Positions 1-8,912 of a stretch of DNA of 64,000 nucleotides are shown piece after piece (positions within the stretch are counted from its first letter, which is position 1; every line of letters starts with the position of its first letter). The DNA is from Rhodospirillales bacterium 70-18 (GTDB lineage Bacteria; Pseudomonadota; Alphaproteobacteria; Acetobacterales; Acetobacteraceae), in assembly GCA_001899585.1 (NCBI GenBank), contig MKWE01000031.1, positions 297,891 to 361,890 of the forward strand, written 5' to 3'. The notes beneath the pieces were generated by a model. That model saw only the letters and a program-made list of their open reading frames with translations, was not told where the DNA came from and searched no databases. The position numbers and the translations under genes were made by a program.

Positions 1-194
1 AGGATGCCATGCTCCGGGAAGCGCTCGCCCAGCACGGCGCGGATCGCCAGCTCGGCGCTGCGGTCGGCCATGGTGACGGGGCTGGCGTCCTTCTTGAGGT
101 CGGCCGACAGCCCGGCGCGGAAGAAGGGGCGGATCACCGTGCCGGCGACATCGGCCGCCGCCTCGGCGGCGCGGATCAGCGGATCGAAATCCAC
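1..194 (-). CDS. hisN: inositol monophosphatase / histidinol-phosphatase family protein (N-terminal part)
   Basis: Only the first 64 or so residues are in the window; the gene runs off the left edge. The reading begins at a GTG (V-D-F-D-P-L) and continues with a helix ending in RPFFRAG, then KKDASPVTMADRSAE and ERFPEHGIL. The D-x-S-P-V-T-x-A-D stretch is the early substrate/metal-site signature of the FIG superfamily (inositol monophosphatase, HisN histidinol-phosphatase). By family these are Mg-dependent phosphatases. In alphaproteobacteria a copy beside a CycM-like cytochrome is usually annotated HisN, so the histidine-biosynthesis role is inference. It starts 33 bases after the cytochrome gene on the same strand, probably one transcript. 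Confidence 0.7.
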   Translation of the reverse strand, partial: MDFDPLIRAAEAAADVAGTVIRPFFRAGLSADLKKDASPVTMADRSAELAIRAVLGERFPEHGI

Positions 195-226
195 GCCCGC
201 ACCCTGCCCCGCCAAGTGCCGGCGCC

Positions 227-853
227 TTACTTCGTCGCCGGTGCCGGGGCCGGGGCCGGGGCCGGTGCGGCAGCCGGCACCGCGGGGGCAGGGGCTGGCG
301 CCGCGGGGGCAGCAGCAGCGGTCGGCAGCGGCGGCGGGTTGTCGGAGATCGAGCGTAGGAAGGCGATCACGTCGGCGCGCTGCTTCTCGTTACGGATGCC
401 GGCAAAGCCCATGCGGGTGCCGGGCGCGTAGCCGGACGGCTTCAGCAGCCAGTGGTTCAGCTCCTCATACGACCACAGGCCCTTCTTGGCCTTCAGCGCG
501 TTGGAGTAGTTGAAGTCCGCCAGCTCGGCATGGCCGCGCGTCATCACGTCCCACAGGTTCGGCCCAACGCCGTTCTTGCCGCCCTTGGTGAAGGTGTGGC
601 AGGCGGCGCACAGCTTGTGGGCATCGCCCTCGCCCTTGCTCGCGTCGGCGGCGGCCATGAACGGGGTGATCGGCGGCACTTCCTCGGCCTTCGGCGCACC
701 ACCGGCGGGGGCGGCCTCGCCCTCGATCTTCAGCACGGATTTTTCCAGGTGATGCGGACTCACCAGCGTGTCCGCGATGACCCCCGAAAGCATGAAGGCG
801 ATGCCTGCCACCAGGACGGAGGCGACTGCCTTGTTGATCTCCATGCTGTCCAT
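227..853 (-). CDS. membrane-anchored c-type cytochrome (CycM-like)
   Basis: A 208-residue electron carrier. It has one N-terminal membrane segment (about residues 9-29), a haem-binding CAACH at 82-86 with His86 as proximal ligand, and a likely axial Met148 in GTRMGF. This matches the CycM/cytochrome c552 type, which shuttles electrons to cytochrome oxidase on the periplasmic face. The C-terminus (about 173-208) is an Ala-Pro repeat tail ending ATK, longer than in typical family members. The start is the ATG at 853, preceded by GAGGAA about ten bases upstream; an internal ATG four codons later is possible. It is divergent from kdsB. Confidence 0.9.
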   Translation of the reverse strand: MDSMEINKAVASVLVAGIAFMLSGVIADTLVSPHHLEKSVLKIEGEAAPAGGAPKAEEVPPITPFMAAADASKGEGDAHKLCAACHTFTKGGKNGVGPNLWDVMTRGHAELADFNYSNALKAKKGLWSYEELNHWLLKPSGYAPGTRMGFAGIRNEKQRADVIAFLRSISDNPPPLPTAAAAPAAPAPAPAVPAAAPAPAPAPAPATK

Positions 854-1046
854 ACGACGCAGTTCCTCGCGAGAGAGCCGATGCGGGCGGGAGTCGTGCC
901 GTTGCGCGACACCGGCCAGCTACCTAAGGTGCGCCGCACCATAGGCAAGTGCCACCGCCGCTTCAACCCACGCCGGGCGGAAGCGAACCGGAAAAATCAA
1001 ACGGATGGACGCACCGGATGAGCCCGCCCCCATTGAGCATGCCCCT

Positions 1047-1790
1047 ATGAACCCGATCGTGCTGATCCCCTCGCGCATGGCCTCCACCCGCCTGCCGGGC
1101 AAACCGCTGGCCGACATCCATGGCCGGGCGATGATCCTGCATGTGCTCGACCGTGCCCGCGAGGCCGGCATCGGCCCGGTGGCGGTGGCCTGCGGCGACC
1201 CCGAGATCGCCGCCGCCGTGCGCGCCGACGGCGGCGCCGCGGTGCTGACCGACCCCTCGCTGCCGCGCGGCTCGGACCGGGTGCAGGCGGCGCTGGCGGT
1301 GCTGGACCCGCAGGGGCGGCACGACGTGGTGGTGAACCTGCAAGGCGACCTGCCGACCATCCCGCCGGACTACCTGCGCACCGTGCTGGCGCCGCTGGCC
1401 GACCCGGCGATCGACATCGCCACCCTGGTCGCCCCCATCGCCACCGAGGAGGAAACCAACTCCCCCAGCGTGGTAAAGGCGGCGGTGGCGTTCGACGGCG
1501 GGCGCGCCGTCTCCCCCGCGCTGTATTTCTCGCGCGCCGCCATTCCGGCCGGCGACGGGCCGCGCTGGCACCATATCGGCATCTACGCCTTCCGCCGCCA
1601 GGCGCTGGCCCGCTTCGTGGCGCTGCCGGAATCGCCGCTGGAGCGGCGCGAGAGCCTGGAGCAGCTGCGCGCACTGGAGGCCGGCATGCGCATCGCCTGC
1701 GCCCGCGTGGACCACGCGCCCTTCGGCGTCGATACGCCGGCCGACCTGGAACGCGCCCGCGCCGAGCTGGCCCCGAATCGCCACGCATGA
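1047..1790 (+). CDS. kdsB: 3-deoxy-manno-octulosonate cytidylyltransferase (CMP-KDO synthetase)
   Basis: Activates KDO with CTP to make CMP-KDO for lipid A/inner-core lipopolysaccharide; a cytoplasmic enzyme. The protein of about 247 residues opens NPIVLIPSRMASTRLPGKPL, the nucleotide-binding signature of KdsB, and carries QGDLP near the middle as in the family's QGDEP motif. Length is normal. The ATG at 1047 starts at the conserved N-terminus; an upstream in-frame start at 1005 would add 14 unconserved residues. The stop overlaps the pheA start (ATGA), so the two genes are translationally coupled. Confidence 0.93.
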   Translation: MNPIVLIPSRMASTRLPGKPLADIHGRAMILHVLDRAREAGIGPVAVACGDPEIAAAVRADGGAAVLTDPSLPRGSDRVQAALAVLDPQGRHDVVVNLQGDLPTIPPDYLRTVLAPLADPAIDIATLVAPIATEEETNSPSVVKAAVAFDGGRAVSPALYFSRAAIPAGDGPRWHHIGIYAFRRQALARFVALPESPLERRESLEQLRALEAGMRIACARVDHAPFGVDTPADLERARAELAPNRHA

Positions 1791-2662
1791 CCCATATGAA
1801 CGGACCCCGCATGACCGGTGTGATCGCCTTCCAGGGCAGGCCAGGAGCCTATTCCGACCTCGCCTGCCGCAACGCCTACCCGGCCATGCGCACCCTTCCC
1901 TGCGACACCTTCCAGGCGGCGATGGCGGCGGTGCGCGAGGGCGCGGCCGAACTGGCCATGATGCCGACCGAGAACAGCTTGGCCGGCCGGGTGCCGGACA
2001 TGCACATCCTGCTGCCCGAATCCGGCCTGTACGTGGTCGGTGAGGCGTTCCAGCGGGTGGAGCACTGCCTGCTGGCGCCGAAAGGGGCCAGCATCGCCGG
2101 GCTGAAGCGCGCCCATTCGCATGCGGTGGCGCTCGGCCAGGTGCGCAACATCCTTCAGGAGCTGGGCTTGCAGGCGGTGATCGAGGCCGACACCGCCGGC
2201 GCCGCCGAGCAGGTGGCCGGCTGGAACAACCCCGAGGACTGCGCCATCGCCTCCTCGCTGGCCGCCGAGCTGTTCGGGCTGGAGATCCTGCGCCGCAATG
2301 TCGAGGACGCGTCGCACAACACCACCCGCTTCTACGTGATGGCCCGCGCGCCGCGGCAGGTGGCGCCCGAGACGCCGGGCCTGATGACCACGTTCGTGTT
2401 CCGCGTGCGCAACGTGCCGGCGGCGCTGTACAAGGCGCTCGGCGGATTTGCCACCAACGGCGTGAACATGACCAAGCTGGAAAGCTACATGGTCGGCGGC
2501 CACTTCACCGCCACCCAGTTCCTGTGCGACGTGGAGGGCCACCCCGAGCAGCCGGCCCTGCGCCGGGCGCTGGAGGAATTGTCGTTCTTCTCGCGCGAAA
2601 CCCGCATCCTGGGGGTCTATCCGGCGGCGCAGTTCCGCAAGGACCAGGGCGATGCCGATTGA
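1787..2662 (+). CDS. pheA: prephenate dehydratase
   Basis: Converts prephenate to phenylpyruvate in phenylalanine synthesis. It is a monofunctional enzyme of about 291 residues without a chorismate mutase domain. The catalytic domain begins IAFQGRPGAYSD and contains the NTTRFYV motif with the family's TRF catalytic triplet. A C-terminal ACT domain follows (from about 200), with NVPAALYKAL and TKLES corresponding to the GALV and ESRP phenylalanine-binding regions; the latter is ESYM here. It overlaps kdsB by four bases. Two more in-frame ATGs lie within the first nine codons, so the exact start is uncertain. Confidence 0.93.
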   Translation: MTHMNGPRMTGVIAFQGRPGAYSDLACRNAYPAMRTLPCDTFQAAMAAVREGAAELAMMPTENSLAGRVPDMHILLPESGLYVVGEAFQRVEHCLLAPKGASIAGLKRAHSHAVALGQVRNILQELGLQAVIEADTAGAAEQVAGWNNPEDCAIASSLAAELFGLEILRRNVEDASHNTTRFYVMARAPRQVAPETPGLMTTFVFRVRNVPAALYKALGGFATNGVNMTKLESYMVGGHFTATQFLCDVEGHPEQPALRRALEELSFFSRETRILGVYPAAQFRKDQGDAD

Positions 2663-2729
2663 TGGCTGAATAGTCGGCCATCAAGCAGGCAGCGGGGCTT
2701 TGCCCAGCCTCGGGTCCCTGCGAGGGAAC

Positions 2730-2759
2730 GGCCGGGAGAGGGACGGGCCGGGAGAGGGA
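2730..2759. repeat. two tandem copies of a 14-base G-rich unit
   Basis: GGCCGGGAGAGGGA occurs at 2730-2743 and again at 2746-2759 in the 122-base gap between the convergent pheA and STY0301-like genes. No T-tract or clear terminator accompanies it, and nothing else is recognisable in this gap. Confidence 0.5.
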
Positions 2760-2784
2760 AGTGCCGGATATTCGGTAAATCAGC

Positions 2785-3222
2785 CTACTGGCAGCGCACC
2801 ACCGTCTCGGTGCCGTCGGTCACCTCCCGCCCGAAACGCACGCCACGCCAGTTGGCCTTGCGGCGGCTCACCGTGCAGCGCCGCAGCCCCTCCGGCACGC
2901 GGGCCTGCAGGGTAGCCTCGGTGCCCTCGTACTGGCAGATCAGGGTGTAGCCGCGTCCCTCGTTGGGCAGCAGGTCCCAGCCGCCGCGCTCACCGATCAG
3001 GTCGGCCAGGTCCTTCGGGTCGCCGTCGAACAGTCGGGCACCGCGCAGGTAGTGGTTCTGCGGTTCGCTGGCCGCCTGCCAGCCGGCGGGCGCCTGCACC
3101 TGCTCCTGCGGTTGGATAGCCAGCGTGCCCGGGCAGGCAAGCCCCGCGGCGGCGGCCGGCCCGGCGGTCGCGGCCAGCGCCGCCATGGCCAGCCAGAGGG
3201 AGAAAGATGCGCGCAGCATCAT
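2785..3222 (-). CDS. STY0301-family secreted protein
   Basis: A small exported protein of about 145 residues with a clear signal peptide ([15 protein letters not shown], cleavage near AAAA-G around residue 26). The mature part has four cysteines ([17 protein letters not shown], and VVRCQ at the very end) that could form two disulfides. The pattern resembles the uncharacterised STY0301 family; function is unknown. Two ATGs in tandem (3222 and 3219) overlap the stop of the upstream metallopeptidase gene, so the pair is coupled. Confidence 0.6.
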   Translation of the reverse strand: MMLRASFSLWLAMAALAATAGPAAAAGLACPGTLAIQPQEQVQAPAGWQAASEPQNHYLRGARLFDGDPKDLADLIGERGGWDLLPNEGRGYTLICQYEGTEATLQARVPEGLRRCTVSRRKANWRGVRFGREVTDGTETVVRCQ

Positions 3223-3635
3223 GGCCCCTGCTCCAATGCCTCGATATCCGCATCGCTGAAGCCGAAATGATGGGCGATCTCGTGGATCAGCACGTTGCGC
3301 ACCAGCCGCCCCAAATCCTCGCCCAGCTCGATCCACTCGAACAGGATGGCCTGGCGGTACAGCACGATGCGGTCGGGCAGCCGTGCCACGTCCAGCACGC
3401 TACGGGCGCCCAGCGGGGTGCCTTGGTAGAGGCCGGCCAGGTCCCAGGCGCTGTCCAGCTCCATCTCCTCCACCAGCTCGTCCCCCGCCAGTTCCTCCAC
3501 CACGATCGACACATTGGCGACGTGGCGGCGCAGGGCCTCGGGGATGCCGGCGAAGGCGCGCTCGGCCAGGACGGCAATCGCCGCCGCGTCGGGCGGCGTT
3601 GTGAACCGGGGGGTGGAGGGTCCATGCTGCGGCAT
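3219..3635 (-). CDS. zincin-like metallopeptidase (DUF1025 / Zincin_1 family)
   Basis: A 138-residue cytoplasmic protein with [11 protein letters not shown] at about 118-128. This contains the HExxH zinc site (H118, E119, H122) and the family's extended H-H-F-G-x-S-D sequence. Acidic and aliphatic helices precede it. Members of the family are small predicted zinc proteases with no established substrate. The start at 3635 gives [11 protein letters not shown]. It lies directly upstream of the STY0301-like gene and is convergent with nothing; phhB starts divergently 63 bases away. Confidence 0.85.
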   Translation of the reverse strand: MPQHGPSTPRFTTPPDAAAIAVLAERAFAGIPEALRRHVANVSIVVEELAGDELVEEMELDSAWDLAGLYQGTPLGARSVLDVARLPDRIVLYRQAILFEWIELGEDLGRLVRNVLIHEIAHHFGFSDADIEALEQGP

Positions 3636-3698
3636 GGCGCAAGCACGGCATGGCCCGCCGCGCGGGTCAAGCCGCCCCACCCCGCCGGGAGACGCAAC

Positions 3699-3986
3699 AT
3701 GATCGCCAAACTCACCGAGGCCGAGCGCGCCGCGCTGGCCGACACCCTGCCGGAATGGCACGCGCCCGCGGGCCGCGACGCCATCCACCGCCGCTTCCGC
3801 TTCGCCGATTTCAGCGCGGCCTGGGGCTTCATGGCCCGCGTCGCCCTGCTGGCCGAGAAGCAGGACCACCACCCTGAATGGTCCAATGTCTGGAACACGG
3901 TGGAGATCACGCTGACCACCCACGACGCCGGCGGGCTCAGCGCGCGCGACGTGGCGATGGCCCGCGCGATCGACGCGCTGATGTGA
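3699..3986 (+). CDS. phhB: 4a-hydroxytetrahydrobiopterin (pterin-4a-carbinolamine) dehydratase
   Basis: Dehydrates pterin-4a-carbinolamine to regenerate the cofactor of aromatic amino-acid hydroxylases. The 95-residue protein has the family core: [14 protein letters not shown], then [14 protein letters not shown] with catalytic His57-His58, and a later TTHD containing His75. GGGAGA lies about seven bases before the ATG. No phenylalanine hydroxylase gene is in the window, so its partner is elsewhere or it serves another role. Its stop overlaps the GTG start of mmcB (ATGTGA). Confidence 0.92.
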   Translation: MIAKLTEAERAALADTLPEWHAPAGRDAIHRRFRFADFSAAWGFMARVALLAEKQDHHPEWSNVWNTVEITLTTHDAGGLSARDVAMARAIDALM

Positions 3987-4453
3987 GCGAGGCGGGCGCG
4001 CCCGCGCGCACCGCGCGCATCCGCACCGCCGCCGCCCGCCTGTGCGGCCAGCTCGGTTGGGCGCCGCTGCACGAGGTGGTGCTGCCGAACGGCCGGCGCG
4101 CCGACATCCTGGCACTGCGCCCGGATGGCGGGTTCGTCTGCATCGAGGTGAAATCCGGCCCGCGCGACTTCCTGGCCGACGCCAAATGGCCGGACTACCG
4201 CGCCTGCTGCGACGCGCTGTTCTTCGCGGTGGACACCGACTTCCCGCAGGCGCTGCTGCCTGGGGATACCGGGCTGATCGTGACGTGGGAGCTGACCGCC
4301 GAGTTGCTGCGCGACGCCCCCGCCCACCCGCTGCCCCCTGCCCGCCGTCGTGCCCTGCTGCACCGCTTCGCCCTGCTCGCCGCCGGCCGGCTCGCGCTGC
4401 ACGAGGACCCGGCCGGGGCGGCGATGCTGCGGGCCGGATTGCTGGTGGAATAG
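3983..4453 (+). CDS. mmcB: MmcB family DNA repair protein
   Basis: About 156 residues, starting with the GTG embedded in the phhB stop (ATGTGA). The sequence has a restriction-endonuclease-like core: RRADILAL (Asp41) followed by FVCIEVKSG (Glu55-x-Lys57). This is a D...ExK nuclease signature, and the protein continues with [10 protein letters not shown]. This matches MmcB, known in Caulobacter as an SOS-associated protein needed for mitomycin C tolerance and implicated in mutagenesis. The D/ExK residues imply nuclease chemistry, though activity is inferred. No LexA box was identified upstream. Confidence 0.8.
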   Translation: MSEAGAPARTARIRTAAARLCGQLGWAPLHEVVLPNGRRADILALRPDGGFVCIEVKSGPRDFLADAKWPDYRACCDALFFAVDTDFPQALLPGDTGLIVTWELTAELLRDAPAHPLPPARRRALLHRFALLAAGRLALHEDPAGAAMLRAGLLVE

Positions 4454-4564
4454 TCCGCCATGGTTGCGGTGCGCGGCGGGATCGGGCGATAAAGGGCAGG
4501 GCGGTGCGCAGACGCGCCGCGGGACACAAAAGAGCCGGCTCCAGCCGGCCGTTGGGAGGACCGG

Positions 4565-5638
4565 ATGAAGCGATCCATGACGGCGCTGTTGCGCGTTTCG
4601 CTGCTGGCGGGGCTGGCCGCTACCACGGCCCTCGCCGCTACGACCCTCGCCGCCCCCGCCGCCCGTGCCGCCGGGGCCGATGCGGCGCTGATCGCCGCCG
4701 CCAAAGCCGAGGGCAACCTGGTCTGGTACAGCACGCTCATCGTCAACCAGATCACCCGCCCGCTGGCGCTCGCCTTCGAGAAGAAATACCCGGGCATCAA
4801 GGTGCAGTATTCCCGCGCCCCCAGCACCGATGTGGCGCTCAAGATCACCACCGAGGCGCGGGCCGGGCGCATCCAGGCCGATGTGTTCGACGGTACCAAC
4901 ACCATCCTGCCGCTGCAGGATGCCGGGCTGGTGCAGCCCTACGTGGTGGACTCCGCCAAGGGCTATCCGCCGGAATTCCGCGACCCGAACGGGCTGTGGA
5001 CCACGATGAACGTCTATTACCTCACCGTCGGCTACAACACCGACCTGGTGAAGGGCGCCGACGTGCCCAAGACCTTCGATGACCTGCTGAACCCGAAATG
5101 GGCCGGCAAGATGGCCTGGACCACCGACCCCACCAGCGCCGGCGCGCCCGGCTTCATCCAGAATATCCTGGCGCTGAAGGGCCAGGAGAAGGGCATGGAC
5201 TACCTGACCAAGCTGGCCGCCCTGAAGCCGGTGAACGTGCCCGCCTCCCAGCGCGTGGTGCTGGACAAGGTGATCGCCGGCGAATTCCCGATCGGGCTGA
5301 TGATCTTCAACCACCACGTGGCGATCAGCGCCGCCAAGGGCGCGCCGGTCGCCTGGGCGCGCATGGAGCCGGTGGTGGGCACCGCCAACCTGATCAGCAT
5401 CGTCAAGGGCGCGCCCCACCCCAACGCGGCCAGGCTGTTCCTGGAATACGTGCTGTCCGACGAGGGCCAGCGCGAGGTCGCCAAGGCGTTCTACCTGCCG
5501 GCCAACCCGGACGTGCCGGCCATCGTGCCCGACCTGAAGCCCAAGGAGGGGCATTTCCAGGCCCGCGTGGTCACCCCCGAGATGGAGCGCGCCGGCCGCA
5601 CCGCCTGGATCGATCTGTACCACAAGCTGTTCCGCTAG
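4565..5638 (+). CDS. ABC transporter substrate-binding protein (iron/thiamine-type, extracellular)
   Basis: A periplasmic binding protein of 357 residues with a signal peptide (about residues 1-35, ending ARAAG). The mature part begins ADAALIAAAKAEGNLVWYS, typical of the bacterial extracellular solute-binding proteins used by Fe(3+) importers (FbpA/AfuA-like). Later conserved stretches are DLLNPKWAGKMA and HPNAARLFLEYVLS. Ligand tyrosines cannot be assigned with certainty, so iron is only the likely substrate. GGGAGGA precedes the ATG. It is the first gene of a three-gene importer operon. Confidence 0.85.
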   Translation: MKRSMTALLRVSLLAGLAATTALAATTLAAPAARAAGADAALIAAAKAEGNLVWYSTLIVNQITRPLALAFEKKYPGIKVQYSRAPSTDVALKITTEARAGRIQADVFDGTNTILPLQDAGLVQPYVVDSAKGYPPEFRDPNGLWTTMNVYYLTVGYNTDLVKGADVPKTFDDLLNPKWAGKMAWTTDPTSAGAPGFIQNILALKGQEKGMDYLTKLAALKPVNVPASQRVVLDKVIAGEFPIGLMIFNHHVAISAAKGAPVAWARMEPVVGTANLISIVKGAPHPNAARLFLEYVLSDEGQREVAKAFYLPANPDVPAIVPDLKPKEGHFQARVVTPEMERAGRTAWIDLYHKLFR

Positions 5639-5658
5639 GCCGCAGCCGGAAGCCCCGC

Positions 5659-7371
5659 GTGCCGCCCTCATCCGCCGCGCGGCGCTGGCTGGACCCGCGG
5701 CTGGCGACCTCGGTGCTGGTCGGCGTCATCCTGGCCGCGCTGATGCTGCCGCCGCTGGTCATGCTGGTGCAGGGCAGCCTGGCGGCGACCAACGATGCCG
5801 GGCAGGCCACCGGCTGGACGCTGCGCCATTTCACCGACCTGGTCACCGCCCATCGCGCCGGCCAGACGCTGTGGAACAGCATCGTCTTCAGCGCCGGCAG
5901 CACGCTGCTGTCGCTGCTGGTCGGGGGTGTGCTGGCCTGGCTGGTGGAACGCACCAACGCGCCGCTGCGGGTGCTGGCGTGGCTGGCCACCATCATCTCG
6001 CTGGGCACGCCGTACATCCTGCACGTGGTGGCGTGGCTGTTCCTGCTCGGCCCGGTCGGCCCGTTCAACGACCTCTACCGGGCGCTGGGCGGCAGCGGCA
6101 ATCTGATCCATGTGCAGTCAATGGCCGGGATGGTCCTGATCGAGGGGTTCCTGTGGTCGCCGCTGGTGTTCCTGCTGCTCGGCTCCACCTTCCGCGCCGC
6201 CAATGCCGACATGGAGGAGGCCGCGCGCACCAGCGGCGCCAGCGTGCTGCAGACGGTCTGGCGCATCTCCATCCGGCTGGCCATGCCGGCGATCCTGGCG
6301 CTGGCGCTGTTCGTGTTCATCCGCGCCATCGGCGCCTTCGAGGTGCCGGCCCTGGTGGGCATCCCCAGCCGCATCTACGTGCTGACCACGGCGGTCTATG
6401 ACAGCATGACCACCATGCCGCCGGACCTGGGCTACGCCTCGGCCTTCGCGGTGGTGATGGTGGTGATCGTCTCGGTGCTGCTGCATTTCTACAGCCGGCT
6501 GTCCAGCAGCGCCGAGAAATACCACAGCGTCACCGGCAAGGGCTACCGCCCGCGCCCGTTCGACCTTGGGGCCTGGCGCTGGGCGGCGGGCGCGCTGATC
6601 GTGCTGAACTTCGTGGTGGTGCTGGTGCTGCCGCTGGTCGCCCTGCTGTGGATGTCCCTGCAGGCCTTCCCGCGCGGCTTCAGCCTCGCCGGGCTGCGCG
6701 CGCTCAGCCTGGACAACTACCGCGCGGTGGTCACGGCGCCGAACTACTTCGACCTCGCGATCAACAGCCTCGGCGTGGCGGCGGGCGCGGCCAGCGTGAT
6801 CATGCTGCTGGCCGCCTTCGCCGGCTGGATCGCCGCGCGGCGCGGCCCGGGCGGGCGCACGCTGGACCAGCTTGCCATGCTGTCGCTGGTGTTCCCCGGC
6901 ATCGTGCTCGGCGTGGCGGTGATGGAGGTCTATCTGCGGGTGCCGCTGCCGATCTATGGCACGCTGTGGATCATCGGCATCGCCTACGTCATCCGCTTCA
7001 TGCCGTTCGGCATGCGCTACGTCTATGCCGGCGTGCTGCAGCTGCACAACGAGCTGGAGGAGGCGGCCGGGGTGTCCGGTGCCGGCTACCTCACCATCCT
7101 GCGCCGCATCGTGGCGCCGCTGCTGACCCCGGCGATGGTGGCGGGGTGGCTGTTCATCTTCCTGATCGCCAACAAGGAGCTGGCGATCGCCGTGCTGCTG
7201 GCCAGCCCCGGCGCGCAGGTGGCGGCGGTGGCGGTGTTCGACCTGTGGGTGAACGGCCAGGGCGGCGAACTGGCCGCCTTCGGCCTGCTGTGGACGGTGC
7301 TGATGACCGCCGTCGCCTTCCTGTTCTTCGCCCAGTCCCGCCGCGGCGGCACCGACATCTACGGGAACTGA
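5659..7371 (+). CDS. ABC transporter permease, fused double-domain (iron-type)
   Basis: An inner-membrane permease of about 570 residues made of two homologous binding-protein-dependent transport domains in one chain. Each half ends in an EAA loop for ATPase contact: EEAARTSGASVLQTVWRI near residue 190, and LEEAAGVSGAGYLTILRRI near residue 465. About twelve hydrophobic segments are visible. This fused architecture is usual for FbpB-like Fe(3+) importers. The GTG at 5659, with GGAAG about seven bases upstream, lies 20 bases after the binding-protein stop; no better ATG exists before the first membrane segment. Confidence 0.87.
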   Translation: MPPSSAARRWLDPRLATSVLVGVILAALMLPPLVMLVQGSLAATNDAGQATGWTLRHFTDLVTAHRAGQTLWNSIVFSAGSTLLSLLVGGVLAWLVERTNAPLRVLAWLATIISLGTPYILHVVAWLFLLGPVGPFNDLYRALGGSGNLIHVQSMAGMVLIEGFLWSPLVFLLLGSTFRAANADMEEAARTSGASVLQTVWRISIRLAMPAILALALFVFIRAIGAFEVPALVGIPSRIYVLTTAVYDSMTTMPPDLGYASAFAVVMVVIVSVLLHFYSRLSSSAEKYHSVTGKGYRPRPFDLGAWRWAAGALIVLNFVVVLVLPLVALLWMSLQAFPRGFSLAGLRALSLDNYRAVVTAPNYFDLAINSLGVAAGAASVIMLLAAFAGWIAARRGPGGRTLDQLAMLSLVFPGIVLGVAVMEVYLRVPLPIYGTLWIIGIAYVIRFMPFGMRYVYAGVLQLHNELEEAAGVSGAGYLTILRRIVAPLLTPAMVAGWLFIFLIANKELAIAVLLASPGAQVAAVAVFDLWVNGQGGELAAFGLLWTVLMTAVAFLFFAQSRRGGTDIYGN

Positions 7372-7374
7372 CCC

Positions 7375-8499
7375 ATGCTGACCGTCACCGGCCTTACCCG
7401 CGTCTTCGCCAACCGGTTCGACGCCATGGCCGGCGGCGTGCGCGACGCCAGCTTCGCCCTGCCGGCCGGCACCTTCTTCACCCTGCTCGGCCCCTCCGGC
7501 TGCGGCAAGACCACCACCTTGCGCTGCCTCGCCGGGCTGGAACGGCCGGATGCCGGCTTCATCGGGCTGGAGGACCGGGTGCTGTTCGACAGCGCCGGCG
7601 GCACCATGGTGCCGGTGAACCTGCGCGGCATCGGCATGGTGTTCCAGTCCTACGCCATCTGGCCGCACATGACGGTGTTCGAGAACATCGCCTTCCCGCT
7701 GCGCGTCGCCCGCGCGCGCCGTGGCCGCGAGGAGATCGCCCGACTGGTCGATCAGGCGCTGGCCACCGTGGGCCTGGCCGGCTACGGCCCCCGCCCCGCC
7801 ACAAGGCTGTCCGGCGGCCAACAGCAGCGCGTGGCGCTGGCGCGCGCCATCGTGCATCAGCCCCGGCTGCTGCTGCTTGACGAGCCGCTCTCCAACCTGG
7901 ACGCCAGCCTGCGCGAGGAGATGCGCGCCGAGTTGCGCCGGCTGCAGCGGCAGATCGGCATCACCACCGTCTACGTCACCCACGACCAGTCCGAGGCGCT
8001 GGCGATGTCGGACCTGATCGCGGTGATGGATCGCGGCCGGATCGTCCAGCTCGACGTGCCGCGGGCGATCTACTTCACCCCGGCCAGCGATTTCGTCGCC
8101 CGCTTCATCGGCGCCGCCAACCTGCTGCCCGGCACCGCGGAGGCCGGCGCCGTCGCCGGCGCCACCGGCATGGTGCGGCTGGCCGACGGCACCCGCATCG
8201 CCTGCGCCTGCCCCACCGGCATGCAGGCCGGCCAGCCGGCGATGGTGGCGTTGCGGCCCGAAAGCATCGCCGTGGCGCCGGCCGACGCGGCGCCGGAACC
8301 GGGCGCCAACATGCTGCCCGGCATGGTGCAGGACGCCAGCTTCCTGGGCGCCACCCTGCGCTGCGACGTGCTGGCGGCGGGGCAGACGCTGCGCGCGGTG
8401 GCTGCTCCCGATACTGTGATCGCACTCGGGACGGCGGTGCGGCTGCTGTTCCGGCCGGACGCCGCTGTGGTGGTACAGGCGGCCCCGCCGGCCGGCTGA
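7375..8499 (+). CDS. ABC transporter ATP-binding protein (iron-type)
   Basis: The energising subunit of the importer, 374 residues. It shows Walker A GPSGCGKTT (39-47), the Q-loop in VFQSYAIWPHM, signature LSGGQ (145-149), Walker B LLLLDE (Asp169-Glu170) and the switch His203. A C-terminal region from about 240 resembles the TOBE regulatory domain of FbpC/PotA-type ATPases. It starts three bases after the permease stop. Substrate is inferred as ferric iron or a similar oxyanion-chelated ion from the fused permease; thiamine or phosphonate remain possible. Confidence 0.88.
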   Translation: MLTVTGLTRVFANRFDAMAGGVRDASFALPAGTFFTLLGPSGCGKTTTLRCLAGLERPDAGFIGLEDRVLFDSAGGTMVPVNLRGIGMVFQSYAIWPHMTVFENIAFPLRVARARRGREEIARLVDQALATVGLAGYGPRPATRLSGGQQQRVALARAIVHQPRLLLLDEPLSNLDASLREEMRAELRRLQRQIGITTVYVTHDQSEALAMSDLIAVMDRGRIVQLDVPRAIYFTPASDFVARFIGAANLLPGTAEAGAVAGATGMVRLADGTRIACACPTGMQAGQPAMVALRPESIAVAPADAAPEPGANMLPGMVQDASFLGATLRCDVLAAGQTLRAVAAPDTVIALGTAVRLLFRPDAAVVVQAAPPAG

Positions 8500-8514
8500 G
8501 GCGTCAGGACCATT

Positions 8515-8555
8515 CGGCGCGGCGGCAGCGGGGCAGCCACAGGGTGGCCGCGCCG
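8515..8555 (+). terminator. possible terminator of the ABC importer operon
   Basis: CGGCGCGGC (8515-8523) pairs perfectly with GCCGCGCCG (8547-8555). A 23-base loop separates the arms, and the T-rich stretch downstream is weak (ATTCTTTAAT). It lies 16 bases after the ATPase stop and just before GC content falls. Confidence 0.4.
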
Positions 8556-8912
8556 ACGCAATGATTCTTTAATCATATCAATTGACGAGACCTGGATCGA
8601 GTATTCCGCACCCCTCGCACGAGCCCGATTCCGGGCGGCATTGAGGCGAATACAAACGTATTACTACTTACGCTTGATGAAAAGTTCATCAGATTTTTTC
8701 GCCCTGGATACGCTCGTCCGGAGTGTGGAATGGCAGTATTCCTGTTGTATATTTCAGCATATTTTCTAAATCATGTGGCGAAATCCGCGCATCACGAGGT
8801 CATCACGAAATCGATCAGACATTGCGAGACCCCGGCGCCAGCCCTAATGTTCCGCCCGGGTGGTCAATCCGTCCGCCCAATCGGATCAATATCCGGAGGA
8901 AAGGGAAGAGAA
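8556..8912 (+). promoter_or_regulatory. AT-rich leader with three inverted repeats, upstream of the candidate RiPP precursor
   Basis: This 357-base stretch without a convincing gene is visibly more AT-rich than its surroundings. It holds three short perfect inverted repeats: ATGATT-cttt-AATCAT (8561-8576), AATAC-aaac-GTATT (8649-8662) and TGATGAA-aag-TTCATCA (8675-8691). The last is followed by six Ts (8694-8699), as in a weak intrinsic terminator or attenuator. No sigma-70 pair with good spacing could be placed confidently. The segment ends in GGAGGAAAGGGAAGAG, a strong ribosome binding site for the gene at 8913. Confidence 0.5.

Noticed and set aside
8730..8912. In-frame 61-residue N-terminal extension of the RiPP precursor
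   Set aside because: It would begin with a hydrophobic stretch in the AT-rich leader, and the GGAGGAAAGGGAAGAG site at the shorter start is far stronger. It is kept as an alternative only.
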